This document shows, piece by piece, positions 1 through 8,468 of a stretch of DNA of 64,000 nt. The stretch covers positions 124,001 to 188,000 of the forward strand of contig NZ_LIPG01000005.1 in NCBI RefSeq assembly GCF_001905505.1. The letters are read 5' to 3'. The stretch's first letter is position 1; every line of letters begins with the position of its first letter. Made by a program: the position numbers and the translations under genes. The notes under the pieces were generated by a model, which worked only from the letters and a program-made list of their open reading frames with translations, was not told the origin of the DNA and did not search any database. This stretch comes from Streptomyces sp. CB02058 (GTDB taxonomy: Bacteria > Actinomycetota > Actinomycetes > Streptomycetales > Streptomycetaceae).

Positions 1-2347
1 GCCGCTTGGACACATGGACAGCGGCGATGACGACGACGACGGCGATCACGGCCACCACCGCCCGTACGACCGCGCTGGCGTCGTCGCCGTAGCTGAACTG
101 CACCACCGCCGGCGCGATGAGCAGCGCCACGAGGTTCATCACCTTGAGGAGCGGGTTGATGGCCGGCCCGGCCGTGTCCTTGAACGGGTCGCCGACCGTG
201 TCGCCGATCACCGTCGCGGCGTGGGCCTCGCTGCCCTTGCCCCCGTGGTGCCCGTCCTCGACGAGCTTCTTGGCGTTGTCCCAGGCGCCGCCCGAATTGG
301 CCAGGAAGACGGCCATCAGGGTGCCGGTCGCGATCGCCCCGGCGAGATAGGAGCCCAGGGCCCCGACCCCCAGGGTGAACCCGACGGCGATCGGCGCCAG
401 AACCGCGAGCAGACCGGGCGTGGCGAGCTCGCGCAGCGCGTCCTTGGTGCAGATGTCGACGACGCGCCCGTACTCCGGTTTCTCCGTGTGGTCCATGATC
501 CCGGGGTGCTCCCGGAACTGCCGCCGCACCTCGTAGACCACGGCCCCGGCCGAACGGGAGACCGCGTTGATGGCCAGCCCGGAGAAGAGGAAGACGACCG
601 CGGCGCCGAGGATCAGGCCGACCAGGTTGTTCGGCTGCGAAATGTCCAGGCTCAGCCCGAGCTCCCCCGCCCGGGCGCCCACGTCGTCGACGGCCGTGGC
701 GATGGCGTCCCGGTACGAGCCGAAGAGCGCGGCCGCGGCCAGGACCGCCGTGGCGATCGCGATGCCCTTGGTGATGGCCTTGGTGGTGTTCCCGACGGCG
801 TCCAGGTCCGTGAGGACCTGCGCGCCCGCACCCGTGACGTCCCCGGACATCTCGGCGATGCCCTGGGCGTTGTCGGAGACCGGTCCGAAGGTGTCCATCG
901 CGACGATGACACCCACCGTGGTGAGCAGACCGGTACCGGCCAGGGCCACCGCGAAGAGCGCCAGCATGATCGACGTACCGCCGAGCAGGAACGCCCCGTA
1001 GACGCCGAGCCCGATCAGGAGCGCGGTGTAGACGGCGGACTCCAGCCCGATGGAGATGCCGGCGAGGACGACGGTCGCGGGACCGGTGAGCGAGGACTTC
1101 CCGATGTCCCGGACGGGGCGGCGGGTGGTCTCCGTGAAGTAGCCGGTGAGCTGCTGGATCAGGGCGGCCAGCACGATCCCGATGGCGACCGCGACCAGGG
1201 CGAAGACGCGGGGGTCGCCGCCGTGCGAGGTGATGGCGCCGTCGGTGACCCCGTCCAGCTCCGCGTACGAGGACGGCAGATAGACGAAGACGGCCACGGC
1301 CACCAGGACCAGCGAGATCACCGCGGACACGAAGAAGCCGCGGTTGATGGCACTCATCCCGCTGCGGTCGGCACGCCTGGGAGCGACCGCGAAGATCCCG
1401 ATCATCGCGGTGACGACCCCGATCGCCGGGACGATCAGCGGAAAGGCCAGCCCCGCGTCCCCGAAGGCGGCCTTGCCCAGGATGAGCGCGGCCACGAGCG
1501 TCACGGCGTACGACTCGAAGAGGTCGGCTGCCATGCCGGCGCAGTCACCGACGTTGTCGCCCACATTGTCGGCGATCGTGGCGGCGTTGCGCGGGTCGTC
1601 CTCGGGGATGCCCTGCTCCACCTTGCCCACGAGGTCGGCACCCACGTCGGCGGCCTTGGTGAAGATGCCGCCGCCGACCCTCATGAACATCGCGATCAGG
1701 GCGGCGCCGAGGCCGAATCCCTCCAGCACCTTGGGCGCGTCGGCGGCGTAGACGAGCACTACGCAGGAGGCACCGAGCAGGCCGAGGCCCACCGTGATCA
1801 TCCCGACCACGCCCCCGGTACGGAAAGCGATCTTCATCGCTTTGTGCGAGACGGCGGTGAGATCCTTTTCCGGTTCCCCCTCGGCGGGGGTCGCCTCACG
1901 CGCGGCAGCGGCGACGCGCACATTACTGCGGACAGCGAGCCGCATACCGATGTATCCGGTGGCCGCCGAGAAAAGCGCACCCACCAGGAAGAACAGCGAG
2001 CGCCCGACGCGCTGCGACCAGTTGTCGGCCGGAAGCAGCAGAAGCAGGAAGAACACGACGCCGGCGAAGATGCCGACGGTTCGCAGTTGCCGGGCCAGAT
2101 AGGCATTCGCGCCTTCCTGGACGGCGGCCGCGATCTCTTTCATGCGATCGGTGCCTTCACCGGCCGCCAGCACCTGGCGTACGAGCAGCTGGGCGACGAC
2201 CAGCGCGGCAAGGGCGACGACCGCGATGACGACGACGATCAGCCGGTTGCCATCGGTGAGTGCTGCGGCCGCGAGTGCGGTGGACCGGCCGGAAGGTACG
2301 GGAACGTGCGCCAGTTCTGCCAGTGGGGTGTTGAGGAACTCCGCCAT
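1..2347 (-). CDS. hppA: K+-insensitive H+-translocating membrane pyrophosphatase (3' end outside window)
   Basis: Membrane-bound proton pump that hydrolyses pyrophosphate and exports H+. The frame is open from the ATG at 2347 to the left edge, about 782 codons, so only the last few to roughly 20 residues are missing compared with the usual near-800 length. Many hydrophobic segments are visible. The family substrate motif DVGADLVGK is present. The motif GNTTKA (near 1520-1560 nt from the start) has Lys where K+-dependent pumps have Ala, which by established family rules marks the K+-independent class. The start is supported by GGAGGA 4 nt upstream. It lies downstream of the BldG operon, separated from it by a terminator. 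Confidence 0.96.
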   Translation of the reverse strand, partial: MAEFLNTPLAELAHVPVPSGRSTALAAAALTDGNRLIVVVIAVVALAALVVAQLLVRQVLAAGEGTDRMKEIAAAVQEGANAYLARQLRTVGIFAGVVFFLLLLLPADNWSQRVGRSLFFLVGALFSAATGYIGMRLAVRSNVRVAAAAREATPAEGEPEKDLTAVSHKAMKIAFRTGGVVGMITVGLGLLGASCVVLVYAADAPKVLEGFGLGAALIAMFMRVGGGIFTKAADVGADLVGKVEQGIPEDDPRNAATIADNVGDNVGDCAGMAADLFESYAVTLVAALILGKAAFGDAGLAFPLIVPAIGVVTAMIGIFAVAPRRADRSGMSAINRGFFVSAVISLVLVAVAVFVYLPSSYAELDGVTDGAITSHGGDPRVFALVAVAIGIVLAALIQQLTGYFTETTRRPVRDIGKSSLTGPATVVLAGISIGLESAVYTALLIGLGVYGAFLLGGTSIMLALFAVALAGTGLLTTVGVIVAMDTFGPVSDNAQGIAEMSGDVTGAGAQVLTDLDAVGNTTKAITKGIAIATAVLAAAALFGSYRDAIATAVDDVGARAGELGLSLDISQPNNLVGLILGAAVVFLFSGLAINAVSRSAGAVVYEVRRQFREHPGIMDHTEKPEYGRVVDICTKDALRELATPGLLAVLAPIAVGFTLGVGALGSYLAGAIATGTLMAVFLANSGGAWDNAKKLVEDGHHGGKGSEAHAATVIGDTVGDPFKDTAGPAINPLLKVMNLVALLIAPAVVQFSYGDDASAVVRAVVAVIAVVVVIAAVHVSKR

Positions 2348-2815
2348 ACGTCCTCCTTGACGCTGAGCGCTCAAGACGTGGACGGATTGTAGGGAGCAGA
2401 ACCTGATCAAAACAGTGGGTGGTCAATGAAATCGACTTTCGTCCGCCCAATGGCAAATGATCTCGGATGCGATTGAACCCGAATGCAGTAATGGGGCAGA
2501 CGCATGGCATGCACTGAATTGCAGGAGGTCATTGATCAAGGGAAAAGAAAAAGGCCCTGCTCAGCAGGGCCGGAAACCGTGATCGCGTCCACGACATCGT
2601 GATCGCTTCCATGGCCGTGCCGGAAAACCCGCAGGACAGGGCCGGCCCACGGGGCTGGGCGGGGGAGAGCGACGTACGGAACGGGGCGGGGCGCGCAGAA
2701 CCGCGAGACGTACGGACCGGACTGGAGCAGGTACAGCCGGGAGGCGTACGGACCGGAGTGGAGCGCGCAGAAGCGGGAACGTAAGGGCCGGGTGGGGCGG
2801 GCGGAGCCGTTCGGC
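2348..2815. other. intergenic region between hppA and the BldG operon
   Basis: No convincing gene. It holds the hppA promoter region, a terminator at 2553-2571, and a G-rich stretch (2600-2800) in which the words GTACGGACCGGA and near copies recur. A 61-codon plus-strand ORF at 2599-2784 is made mostly of this repetition and is not accepted as a gene. Confidence 0.5.
2553..2571 (-). terminator. Rho-independent terminator of the bldG operon
   Basis: GGCCCTGCT/AGCAGGGCC stem with a minimal loop. On the minus strand it is followed by TTTTTCTTTT, a rare classical U-tract in this G+C-rich window. It lies 245 nt downstream of the anti-sigma gene. Confidence 0.85.
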
Positions 2816-3265
2816 TCAGGGAAGCACCACGGCCGAGGTCGTCGGCCAGGTCATGCGGATCACGCCACCGTCGGTGCCGGACCGGACCTCGACGTCGTCG
2901 ACCAGGCCGCTGATGACCGCGAGGCCCATCTCGTCCTCGCTGTCGGCATCGGTCTCCGGCTCGTCAAGCCCTCTGCCACCGGGCGTACCCGGCTGCGAGG
3001 CGTCGCTTCCCGGAGCGGGAATCCCGTCGCCGACCTCGATGGAGAACGCTTTCTCCTCCTCGGTCAGAACGACCGTGACCGGGGCGGTGATGTCATGGCT
3101 GCGATGCAGGCCGACAGCACGGCTGCACGCCTCGCCGACGGCGAGTCTGACCTCGTCGAGCACCGCCTCATCGACGCCTGCCCGGCGTGCCACGGCGGCT
3201 GCCACGAGGCGGGCCGTCCTGACATGTTCGGGCTGTGCGCTGAAGCGGAGTTCAACGGTTGGCAT
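2816..3265 (-). CDS. RsbW-like anti-sigma factor, BldG partner
   Basis: 149-residue HATPase_c_2 (RsbW/SpoIIAB-like) protein, transcribed after bldG and most likely its partner in a partner-switching module controlling a sigma factor. The start is placed at ATG 3265 (MPTVELRF) because GAGGGGG lies 5 nt upstream; a longer frame reaches 3394 but lacks a site. ATP-binding boxes are degenerate. The N-box reads EACSRAV, with Arg at the position usually Asn, and an acidic insert precedes EMGLAVISGLVDD. ATP binding or kinase activity is therefore uncertain. The 206-nt gap to bldG holds no gene. Confidence 0.85.
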   Translation of the reverse strand: MPTVELRFSAQPEHVRTARLVAAAVARRAGVDEAVLDEVRLAVGEACSRAVGLHRSHDITAPVTVVLTEEEKAFSIEVGDGIPAPGSDASQPGTPGGRGLDEPETDADSEDEMGLAVISGLVDDVEVRSGTDGGVIRMTWPTTSAVVLP

Positions 3266-3471
3266 GCCATCCCCCTCAAACGTACGGACGTGCATCTCAG
3301 GGGCCCGGGCGTGGCGCCCGGCACCCCTGCTCTCATTCTTCTCCGGGAACCGACGAAGCCGGCAGCCGACCCCATGGGCCGACCACCTGCTCATGACGGC
3401 CGTCTGCTGCCGCCTGCCGGTCTGTCACCGTCTGCCTGCCGACCCTGGAGAGGGCCGGCCTGCGCCCACCG

Positions 3472-3825
3472 TCAGTCGGTGGCGGCGACAGCCTCGTCGA
3501 CCGTGGTGTGAATGGGAAACACCTTGGTCAGACCTGTGATCCGGAAGATCTTGAGAATGCGCTCCTGGTTGCACACCAGGCGCAGCGAGCCCTCATGGGC
3601 CCGGACACGCTTCAAGCCGCCCACGAGCACGCCGAGGCCGGTGGAGTCGAGGAAGTCGACGCCTTCCATGTCGACAACCAGGTGGTAGCTGCCGTCATTC
3701 ACCAACTCGACCAACTGCTCGCGCAGCTTGGGCGCGGTATACACATCAATCTCGCCACCGACCTCGACGACCGTACGGTCGCCACCAGGGCCGGACACAT
3801 TGCGAGTCGACAGGGACAGGTCCAC
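3472..3825 (-). CDS. bldG: anti-sigma factor antagonist BldG (STAS)
   Basis: 117-residue single STAS domain protein, nearly identical to remembered BldG of S. coelicolor, which is needed for aerial mycelium formation and antibiotic production. The phosphorylation site is in the motif DSTGLG, Ser61 in this numbering. The GTG start at 3825 has GGAGG 5 nt upstream. Known BldG is about 113 residues; the extra residues here lie in an N-terminal loop (NVSGPGGDR). It is first in a two-gene operon with the RsbW-like protein and divergent from the helicase at 3905. Confidence 0.96.
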   Translation of the reverse strand: MDLSLSTRNVSGPGGDRTVVEVGGEIDVYTAPKLREQLVELVNDGSYHLVVDMEGVDFLDSTGLGVLVGGLKRVRAHEGSLRLVCNQERILKIFRITGLTKVFPIHTTVDEAVAATD

Positions 3826-3904
3826 GGATCCTCCAGCACCTTGCTATCGAGCGGTCGCCCCTCGGTCTCCCCGACGGAGGCCAGGGGACGGATCGCCAGC
3901 CGCG

Positions 3905-6439
3905 ATGGCATTCAATCACTTACCAGCAGCCATGCACGACGCCTTGGGACCATTGTCCGTCATGCCAGTGACACACTCGGTGCCGATGGCCAAGAATCAC
4001 CGCCCCAGCCGACCACCTGAGAACCCGGGCTCGCGCCCCTCTCCCACGGTGGTTCTCGACCGGCTCGCCGCTTCGGCGGGCCGGGCAGCGCGCATCACTC
4101 ATACGGAGCACTTGCCCCCGCGTGCGGGAACCCATGCCATCTGGCCGGACCGCATCCGGCCGGAAGTGATCTCGGCAATCTCCCGGGCCGGAATCGACCA
4201 TCCGTGGACGCACCAGGCCACAGCCGCCGAGCACGCGCTGGACGGCGAGTCGGTCGTGATCGCCACCGGAACGGCGTCCGGCAAGTCGCTCGCCTACCTC
4301 GCACCGGTCCTGAGCACCCTCCTGGACGGCTCGGAGGCCCCGAACGGCCGTGGCGCGACCGCGCTCTACCTCGCCCCCACCAAGGCGCTGGCGGCCGACC
4401 AGCGTCGCGCCGTGAAGGCCCTTGCGGCGCCCCTGGGCTCCGCGGTCCGCCCCGCGGTCTACGACGGTGACACGCCGGTCGAAGAACGCGAATGGGTGCG
4501 CCAGTACGCCAACTACGTCCTGACGAACCCCGACATGCTGCACCGGGGCATACTCCCGTCCCATCCCCGCTGGGCGTCCTTCCTGCGCGCCCTCCGCTTC
4601 GTGGTGATCGACGAGTGCCACACCTACCGGGGTGTCTTCGGCTCCCACGTCGCCCAGGTGCTGCGCCGTCTGCGCCGCCTGTGCGCGCGGTACGGCTCCG
4701 ATCCGGTCTTCCTCCTGGCCTCCGCCACCTCGGCCCAGCCCTCGGTCGCCGCGGGCCGCCTCACGGGCCTGCCCGTCCAGGAGGTCGCAGACGACGCCTC
4801 ACCCCGGGGCGAGATGGTCTTCGCCCTCTGGGAGCCGCCGCTGACCGAGCTGCACGGTGAGAAGGGGGCTCCCGTACGCCGTACCGCCACGGCCGAGACC
4901 GCCGACCTCCTCACCGATCTGACCGTCCAAGGCGTCCGCTCGGTCGCCTTCGTACGCTCCCGGCGCGGCGCCGAGCTCATCTCCGTCATCGCCAAGGAGC
5001 GGCTCGCCGAGGTGGACCGCTCGCTGCCCGCGCGGGTCGCCGCCTACCGTGGTGGTTATCTGCCGGAGGAGCGCCGGGCCCTGGAGCGCGCCCTGCACTC
5101 CGGCGACCTGCTCGGCCTCGCCGCTACGACCGCCCTGGAGCTCGGTATCGACGTCTCGGGCCTGGACGCCGTGATCATCTCCGGCTATCCGGGCACCCGT
5201 GCCTCCCTCTGGCAGCAGGCCGGCCGCGCCGGACGCGGGGGGCAGGGCGCTCTGGCCGTCCTGGTGGCCCGGGACGACCCGCTCGACACCTTCCTCGTCC
5301 ACCATCCCGATGCGCTGTTCCAGCAGCCTGTGGAATCCACGGTCCTGGACCCCGACAACCCGTACGTGCTCGCGCCGCACCTGTGCGCCGCCGCCGCGGA
5401 ACTCCCGCTCACCGAAACCGACATCGCGCTCTTCGGCCCCGCCGTGCCCGAGCTGCTGCCGCAGCTGGAGGCCGCGAAACTGCTGCGTCGGCGCACGACC
5501 GGCTGGCACTGGACCCGCCGCGAACGCGCCGCCGATCTCACTGACATCCGCGGCGGAGGCGGCCGCCCTGTGCAGATCGTCGAGGAAGGCACCGGCCGAC
5601 TGCTGGGAACCGTCGACGAATCAGCCGCGCACACCGCCGTTCACGAGGGTGCCGTGCACCTTCACCAGGGCCGGACCTATCTGGTCAGGAAGCTGGATCT
5701 GGAGGATTCGGTGGCCCTGGTCGAGGAAGCCGTGCCTCCCTATTCGACCAATGCCCGCGACACGACCGCGATCACCGTCCTCGAGACCGACACCGAGATC
5801 CCGTGGGGCGACGGCCGGCTCTGCTTCGGTTCCGTGGAGGTGACCAACCAGGTCGTCTCCTTCCTTCGGCGCAGGCTCATCACCGGAGAGGTGCTGGGCG
5901 AGACCAAACTCGATCTGCCGCCCCGCACCCTGCGCACCCGCGCCGTGTGGTGGACGGTCACCGAGGACCAGCTCGACGCCGCCCGGATCGGTCCCGAGAT
6001 CCTCGGTGGAGCCCTGCATGCCGCGGAGCACGCCTCCATCGGGCTGCTGCCTCTCTTCGCCACCTGCGACCGCTGGGACATCGGCGGCGTCTCCGTCCCG
6101 CTGCACCCCGACACGCTCCTTCCGACGGTGTTCGTCTACGACGGCCACCCCGGCGGTGCCGGATTCGCCGAACGCGCGTTCCACACGGCCCGTACGTGGC
6201 TGACAGCAACACGTCAGGCCATCGCGTCCTGCGAGTGCGACGCGGGCTGCCCGTCCTGCATCCAGTCCCCCAAGTGCGGCAACGGCAACGACCCTCTGCA
6301 CAAACGAGGCGCCGTACGCCTCCTGACCGAACTCCTCAGGACCGCACCACCGGACCCCGAGGAGGGTGCCCCGGAGGCCGGCGACCCCACGGAGGGCGGT
6401 GCCCAGGAGAGCGGGCAACCGGATACGGACGAAGGCTGA
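3905..6439 (+). CDS. DEAD/DEAH (DECH) helicase, MrfA/YprA type with DUF1998
   Basis: 844-residue superfamily 2 helicase. The order is a Walker A motif TGTASGKS near residue 121, the DECH box near residue 236, a helicase C-domain, then a DUF1998-type C-terminus with the metal-binding cysteines CECDAGCPSC...C near residue 776. This is the architecture of B. subtilis MrfA/YprA, a DNA repair helicase. It is also the helicase that marks the actinobacterial Tad neighbourhood. The start at 3905 (MAFNHL) is provisional: no good RBS is close, and ATGs at 3932, 3961 and 3988 are alternatives. The 3' end overlaps the last Tad gene antiparallel by 104 nt. Confidence 0.9.
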   Translation: MAFNHLPAAMHDALGPLSVMPVTHSVPMAKNHRPSRPPENPGSRPSPTVVLDRLAASAGRAARITHTEHLPPRAGTHAIWPDRIRPEVISAISRAGIDHPWTHQATAAEHALDGESVVIATGTASGKSLAYLAPVLSTLLDGSEAPNGRGATALYLAPTKALAADQRRAVKALAAPLGSAVRPAVYDGDTPVEEREWVRQYANYVLTNPDMLHRGILPSHPRWASFLRALRFVVIDECHTYRGVFGSHVAQVLRRLRRLCARYGSDPVFLLASATSAQPSVAAGRLTGLPVQEVADDASPRGEMVFALWEPPLTELHGEKGAPVRRTATAETADLLTDLTVQGVRSVAFVRSRRGAELISVIAKERLAEVDRSLPARVAAYRGGYLPEERRALERALHSGDLLGLAATTALELGIDVSGLDAVIISGYPGTRASLWQQAGRAGRGGQGALAVLVARDDPLDTFLVHHPDALFQQPVESTVLDPDNPYVLAPHLCAAAAELPLTETDIALFGPAVPELLPQLEAAKLLRRRTTGWHWTRRERAADLTDIRGGGGRPVQIVEEGTGRLLGTVDESAAHTAVHEGAVHLHQGRTYLVRKLDLEDSVALVEEAVPPYSTNARDTTAITVLETDTEIPWGDGRLCFGSVEVTNQVVSFLRRRLITGEVLGETKLDLPPRTLRTRAVWWTVTEDQLDAARIGPEILGGALHAAEHASIGLLPLFATCDRWDIGGVSVPLHPDTLLPTVFVYDGHPGGAGFAERAFHTARTWLTATRQAIASCECDAGCPSCIQSPKCGNGNDPLHKRGAVRLLTELLRTAPPDPEEGAPEAGDPTEGGAQESGQPDTDEG

Positions 6440-6860
6440 GTCCAGCCGTCTCAGCCGGTGTACCAGTGGATATCGGCGTCGCCGAACGCGCCGGTGGCGG
6501 CCCTTCGGCCTCCGGAGGCCCCGCTCTCGACCTGACCTCCGGTGCGTAGGGGCCGAAGCGCGCGCGAGCGGTCACATCGGCGATCTCGCCTTGGACCGCG
6601 CACCGCACGACTTCCGCGCCCTGGGCCACGGCGACCTCGGTGGCCGCATCGCACGCGGTCTCCGCGCCCAGGAGTGCCCGGTCGGCTGCCGCGAGCGCTG
6701 CCAGGTCCGCCGCACCACCGGCCTTGTGGCGGGCGGCCACGGCCTGGCCGAGAGCGAGCACCATCGCGAACACCGCGCAGAGCGTCGCCGTGGTGACCGC
6801 CACCCAGACCGACGCCAGGCCCTGGTCCCCGGCCCCTGTTCCGCGCCTCCTCAACCTCAC
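6336..6860 (-). CDS. TadE-like protein of the helicase/secretion neighbourhood
   Basis: Last gene of the Tad operon, 174 residues. The GTG start at 6860 overlaps the TGA of the preceding TadE gene (GTGA). One hydrophobic segment (ASVWVAVTTATLCAVFAMVL) near residues 15-40 follows a short basic N-terminus, and an Ala-rich part with two cysteines (AETACDAA, VRCAV) comes next. This fits the family of TadE-like minor pseudopilins found only beside the DECH helicase. The Arg/Pro-rich C-terminus overlaps the helicase 3' end on the other strand and may not be functionally constrained. Confidence 0.8.
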   Translation of the reverse strand: MRLRRRGTGAGDQGLASVWVAVTTATLCAVFAMVLALGQAVAARHKAGGAADLAALAAADRALLGAETACDAATEVAVAQGAEVVRCAVQGEIADVTARARFGPYAPEVRSRAGPPEAEGPPPARSATPISTGTPAETAGLSLRPYPVARSPGHRPPWGRRPPGHPPRGPVVRS

Positions 6861-7246
6861 GGGCCCACCCCCACCATGTCCTCGGCCAGCGCGACCGCCT
6901 CGGCTCCGAGAGTCAGGGCCAGCGGCCCGGGCCCGGGCGTCGGCGCCTCGACCCGGACTCGCCACAGCTCCCCCGCACGCTCCACCGAGACCTGCGCCCT
7001 GCTCGGTGCCGCCTGCCGTGCAGCGGACCTGACCTCGGCCTCCGGTTCCGAGCGAGCCGCGGCCCGTGCCCCGGCCCTCGCCGCGTCCACACAGCGGATC
7101 TGGTCCGACGCGGCCACCAGCGCCCAGACGAGGGCCAGGACGAACGCCACCAGCACGGGGAGGACCATGGCGGCCTCAGCGGTCACAGCTCCCCGGTCGC
7201 CGGCCCGGCCCCCCTGTGACGCCTCAGAACTTCGCATCGAGCGCAT
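6857..7246 (-). CDS. TadE family pseudopilin-like protein
   Basis: 129 residues with one N-terminal membrane helix in the typical TadE context GAVTAEAAMVLPVLVAFVL, where the Glu after the hydrophobic start is the family hallmark. It probably forms a minor pilus component or assembly factor of the Tad machine. The frame starts inside the 3' end of the DUF4244 gene (23-nt overlap). ATG 7246 and ATG 7237 are both possible and neither has a clear RBS, so translational coupling is likely. The stop overlaps the next GTG. Confidence 0.85.
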   Translation of the reverse strand: MRSMRSSEASQGGRAGDRGAVTAEAAMVLPVLVAFVLALVWALVAASDQIRCVDAARAGARAAARSEPEAEVRSAARQAAPSRAQVSVERAGELWRVRVEAPTPGPGPLALTLGAEAVALAEDMVGVGP

Positions 7247-7460
7247 TCTTGATCAGCGACTGCAAGGCCGACAGCACGGCACCGCTGGTCACCACCTTGT
7301 AGAGCACCGCCGCGAACGCGCAGGCGGCGATCGTGCCGACGGCGTACTCGGACGTCGTCATCCCCCGGTCGAGGCCCCCGCACCGGCCGCGCGCGCCGAA
7401 CCTGCTCTCCCACGCGAGACGTACCGCTTCTGCCGTCCGGCGCATGACTTTCTTACCCAT
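7224..7460 (-). CDS. DUF4244 Flp-like pilin precursor
   Basis: 78 residues. A basic N-terminus of about 33 residues ends in a Gly followed by MTTSEYAVGTIAACAFAAVL, a class III (Flp) prepilin motif with Glu at position +5 of the predicted mature protein. A single helix follows. It is the best candidate for the major pilin of this Tad operon. No prepilin peptidase gene is in the window. The start ATG 7460 follows a GGGGGTTGCG tract. A 186-nt gap upstream carries tandem repeats (7490-7539), so the pilin may have its own promoter. Confidence 0.85.
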   Translation of the reverse strand: MGKKVMRRTAEAVRLAWESRFGARGRCGGLDRGMTTSEYAVGTIAACAFAAVLYKVVTSGAVLSALQSLIKNALDAKF

Positions 7461-7489
7461 CGCAACCCCCGTGTCGTGTCGTTCAGAAA

Positions 7490-7539
7490 TTGATCAGGAA
7501 CTTGATCAGGAACTTCGGTTCGGAACTTCGGTTCGGAAC
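7490..7539. repeat. two pairs of tandem repeats upstream of the pilin gene
   Basis: TTGATCAGGAAC occurs twice head to tail (7490-7501, 7502-7513), immediately followed by TTCGGTTCGGAAC twice (7514-7526, 7527-7539) and a partial third copy (TTCGG). Each unit ends in GGAAC. The block begins 30 nt upstream of the pilin start and lies in the only sizeable gap of the Tad operon. It could bind a regulator or form an mRNA structure. Confidence 0.8.
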
Positions 7540-7646
7540 TTCGGCCCGCCCCCGGAGGCACGGACCGCGCCCTCGGATCGGAGGCATGGTTCGGTGGCGG
7601 CTGCCGGACGCCGATCACCAACCACCGACCGCCGGCACGAGGCCGT

Positions 7647-8468
7647 TCATCTGTGGTGCAGCAGACCGTCGGCCAGCCCGATCACCACCGGTGCCACCCC
7701 GACCGCCAGGAACGCGGGCAGAAAGCAGAGCCCGACCGGTGCGGTGATCAGCACACCGGCACGCTGGGCACGCGCTACGGCCGCACTCGCCCGCTCGGCG
7801 CGCATCTCGTCGGCCAGCCGGGACACAGGCTCCGCCGCCGGGGCGCCCGTGGTTCCGGCCCTCTCCAGGCAGCGAGCCAGTGACGCGGCACCCGGTATCT
7901 CACCGAACCGGCCCCACGCTTCGGCGGGTTCGCTCCCGAGCCGGATCTCTGCCGCCGTCCGAGCCAGCACGTCACCGACCGGGCCGCCCATGGACTCCCC
8001 GACCGCCTCCGCCGCGTCCCGAGGCCCGGCGCCCGCCGAGATGCAGGCGGCCAGCAGATCCGCGGCAAGCGGCAACTGCCGGGCAACCAGTGCGGCCTCG
8101 GCCTCCCGCACGGCAGCCCCAGGCACCCTCCGAGTGCGCTGCCATCTCCCCACCCCGTACGCCGCGGCAAGACCCGCACCGCAGCCGGTCATTCCACCGA
8201 CGAGGATCCAGCAGACCGCCCAGGCGCCCAAGGGCGCCGCCCACCGCCGGGCACGACCGGCACCTTCCAGCCCCGCCGCCCGCAAGCCCCGCCACCCCGG
8301 CCGAGGCCGGTCCGAGCAGGCACCTGTCAGCAACACCCCCCGCCGCCGTATCGCCCGCTCTTGCCGCCGCGCGGTCAGCACGAGAGCGAGATACGCGGCG
8401 GTCCCGAGCAGAGCCCCCGCCACCCCTACCGCGCCCAGCTGTCCCCCCGCGTCGGGCCCCGAGCTCAT
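7647..8468 (-). CDS. type II secretion F family protein TadC-like
   Basis: 273 residues with an N-terminal helix, a pair of helices around residues 90-120 and a C-terminal pair (ITAPVGLCFLPAFLAVGVAPVVIG), flanking a cytoplasmic region with T2SSF features (PLAADLLAACISAGAGPRDA). It is an inner-membrane platform protein of the Tad pilus. The start at 8468 overlaps the TadB stop (ATGA). The longer open frame to 8657 is ignored because of this coupling. Confidence 0.88.
   Translation of the reverse strand: MSSGPDAGGQLGAVGVAGALLGTAAYLALVLTARRQERAIRRRGVLLTGACSDRPRPGWRGLRAAGLEGAGRARRWAAPLGAWAVCWILVGGMTGCGAGLAAAYGVGRWQRTRRVPGAAVREAEAALVARQLPLAADLLAACISAGAGPRDAAEAVGESMGGPVGDVLARTAAEIRLGSEPAEAWGRFGEIPGAASLARCLERAGTTGAPAAEPVSRLADEMRAERASAAVARAQRAGVLITAPVGLCFLPAFLAVGVAPVVIGLADGLLHHR

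Noticed and set aside
14..2392. 792-codon plus-strand open frame
   Set aside because: It is the antisense shadow of hppA: highly charged, His/Asp/Gly-rich, no family resemblance, and the opposite strand encodes a clear membrane pyrophosphatase.
2599..2784. 61-codon plus-strand ORF
   Set aside because: Composed of recurring GTACGGACCGGA-like words; Gly/Arg-rich with no domain.
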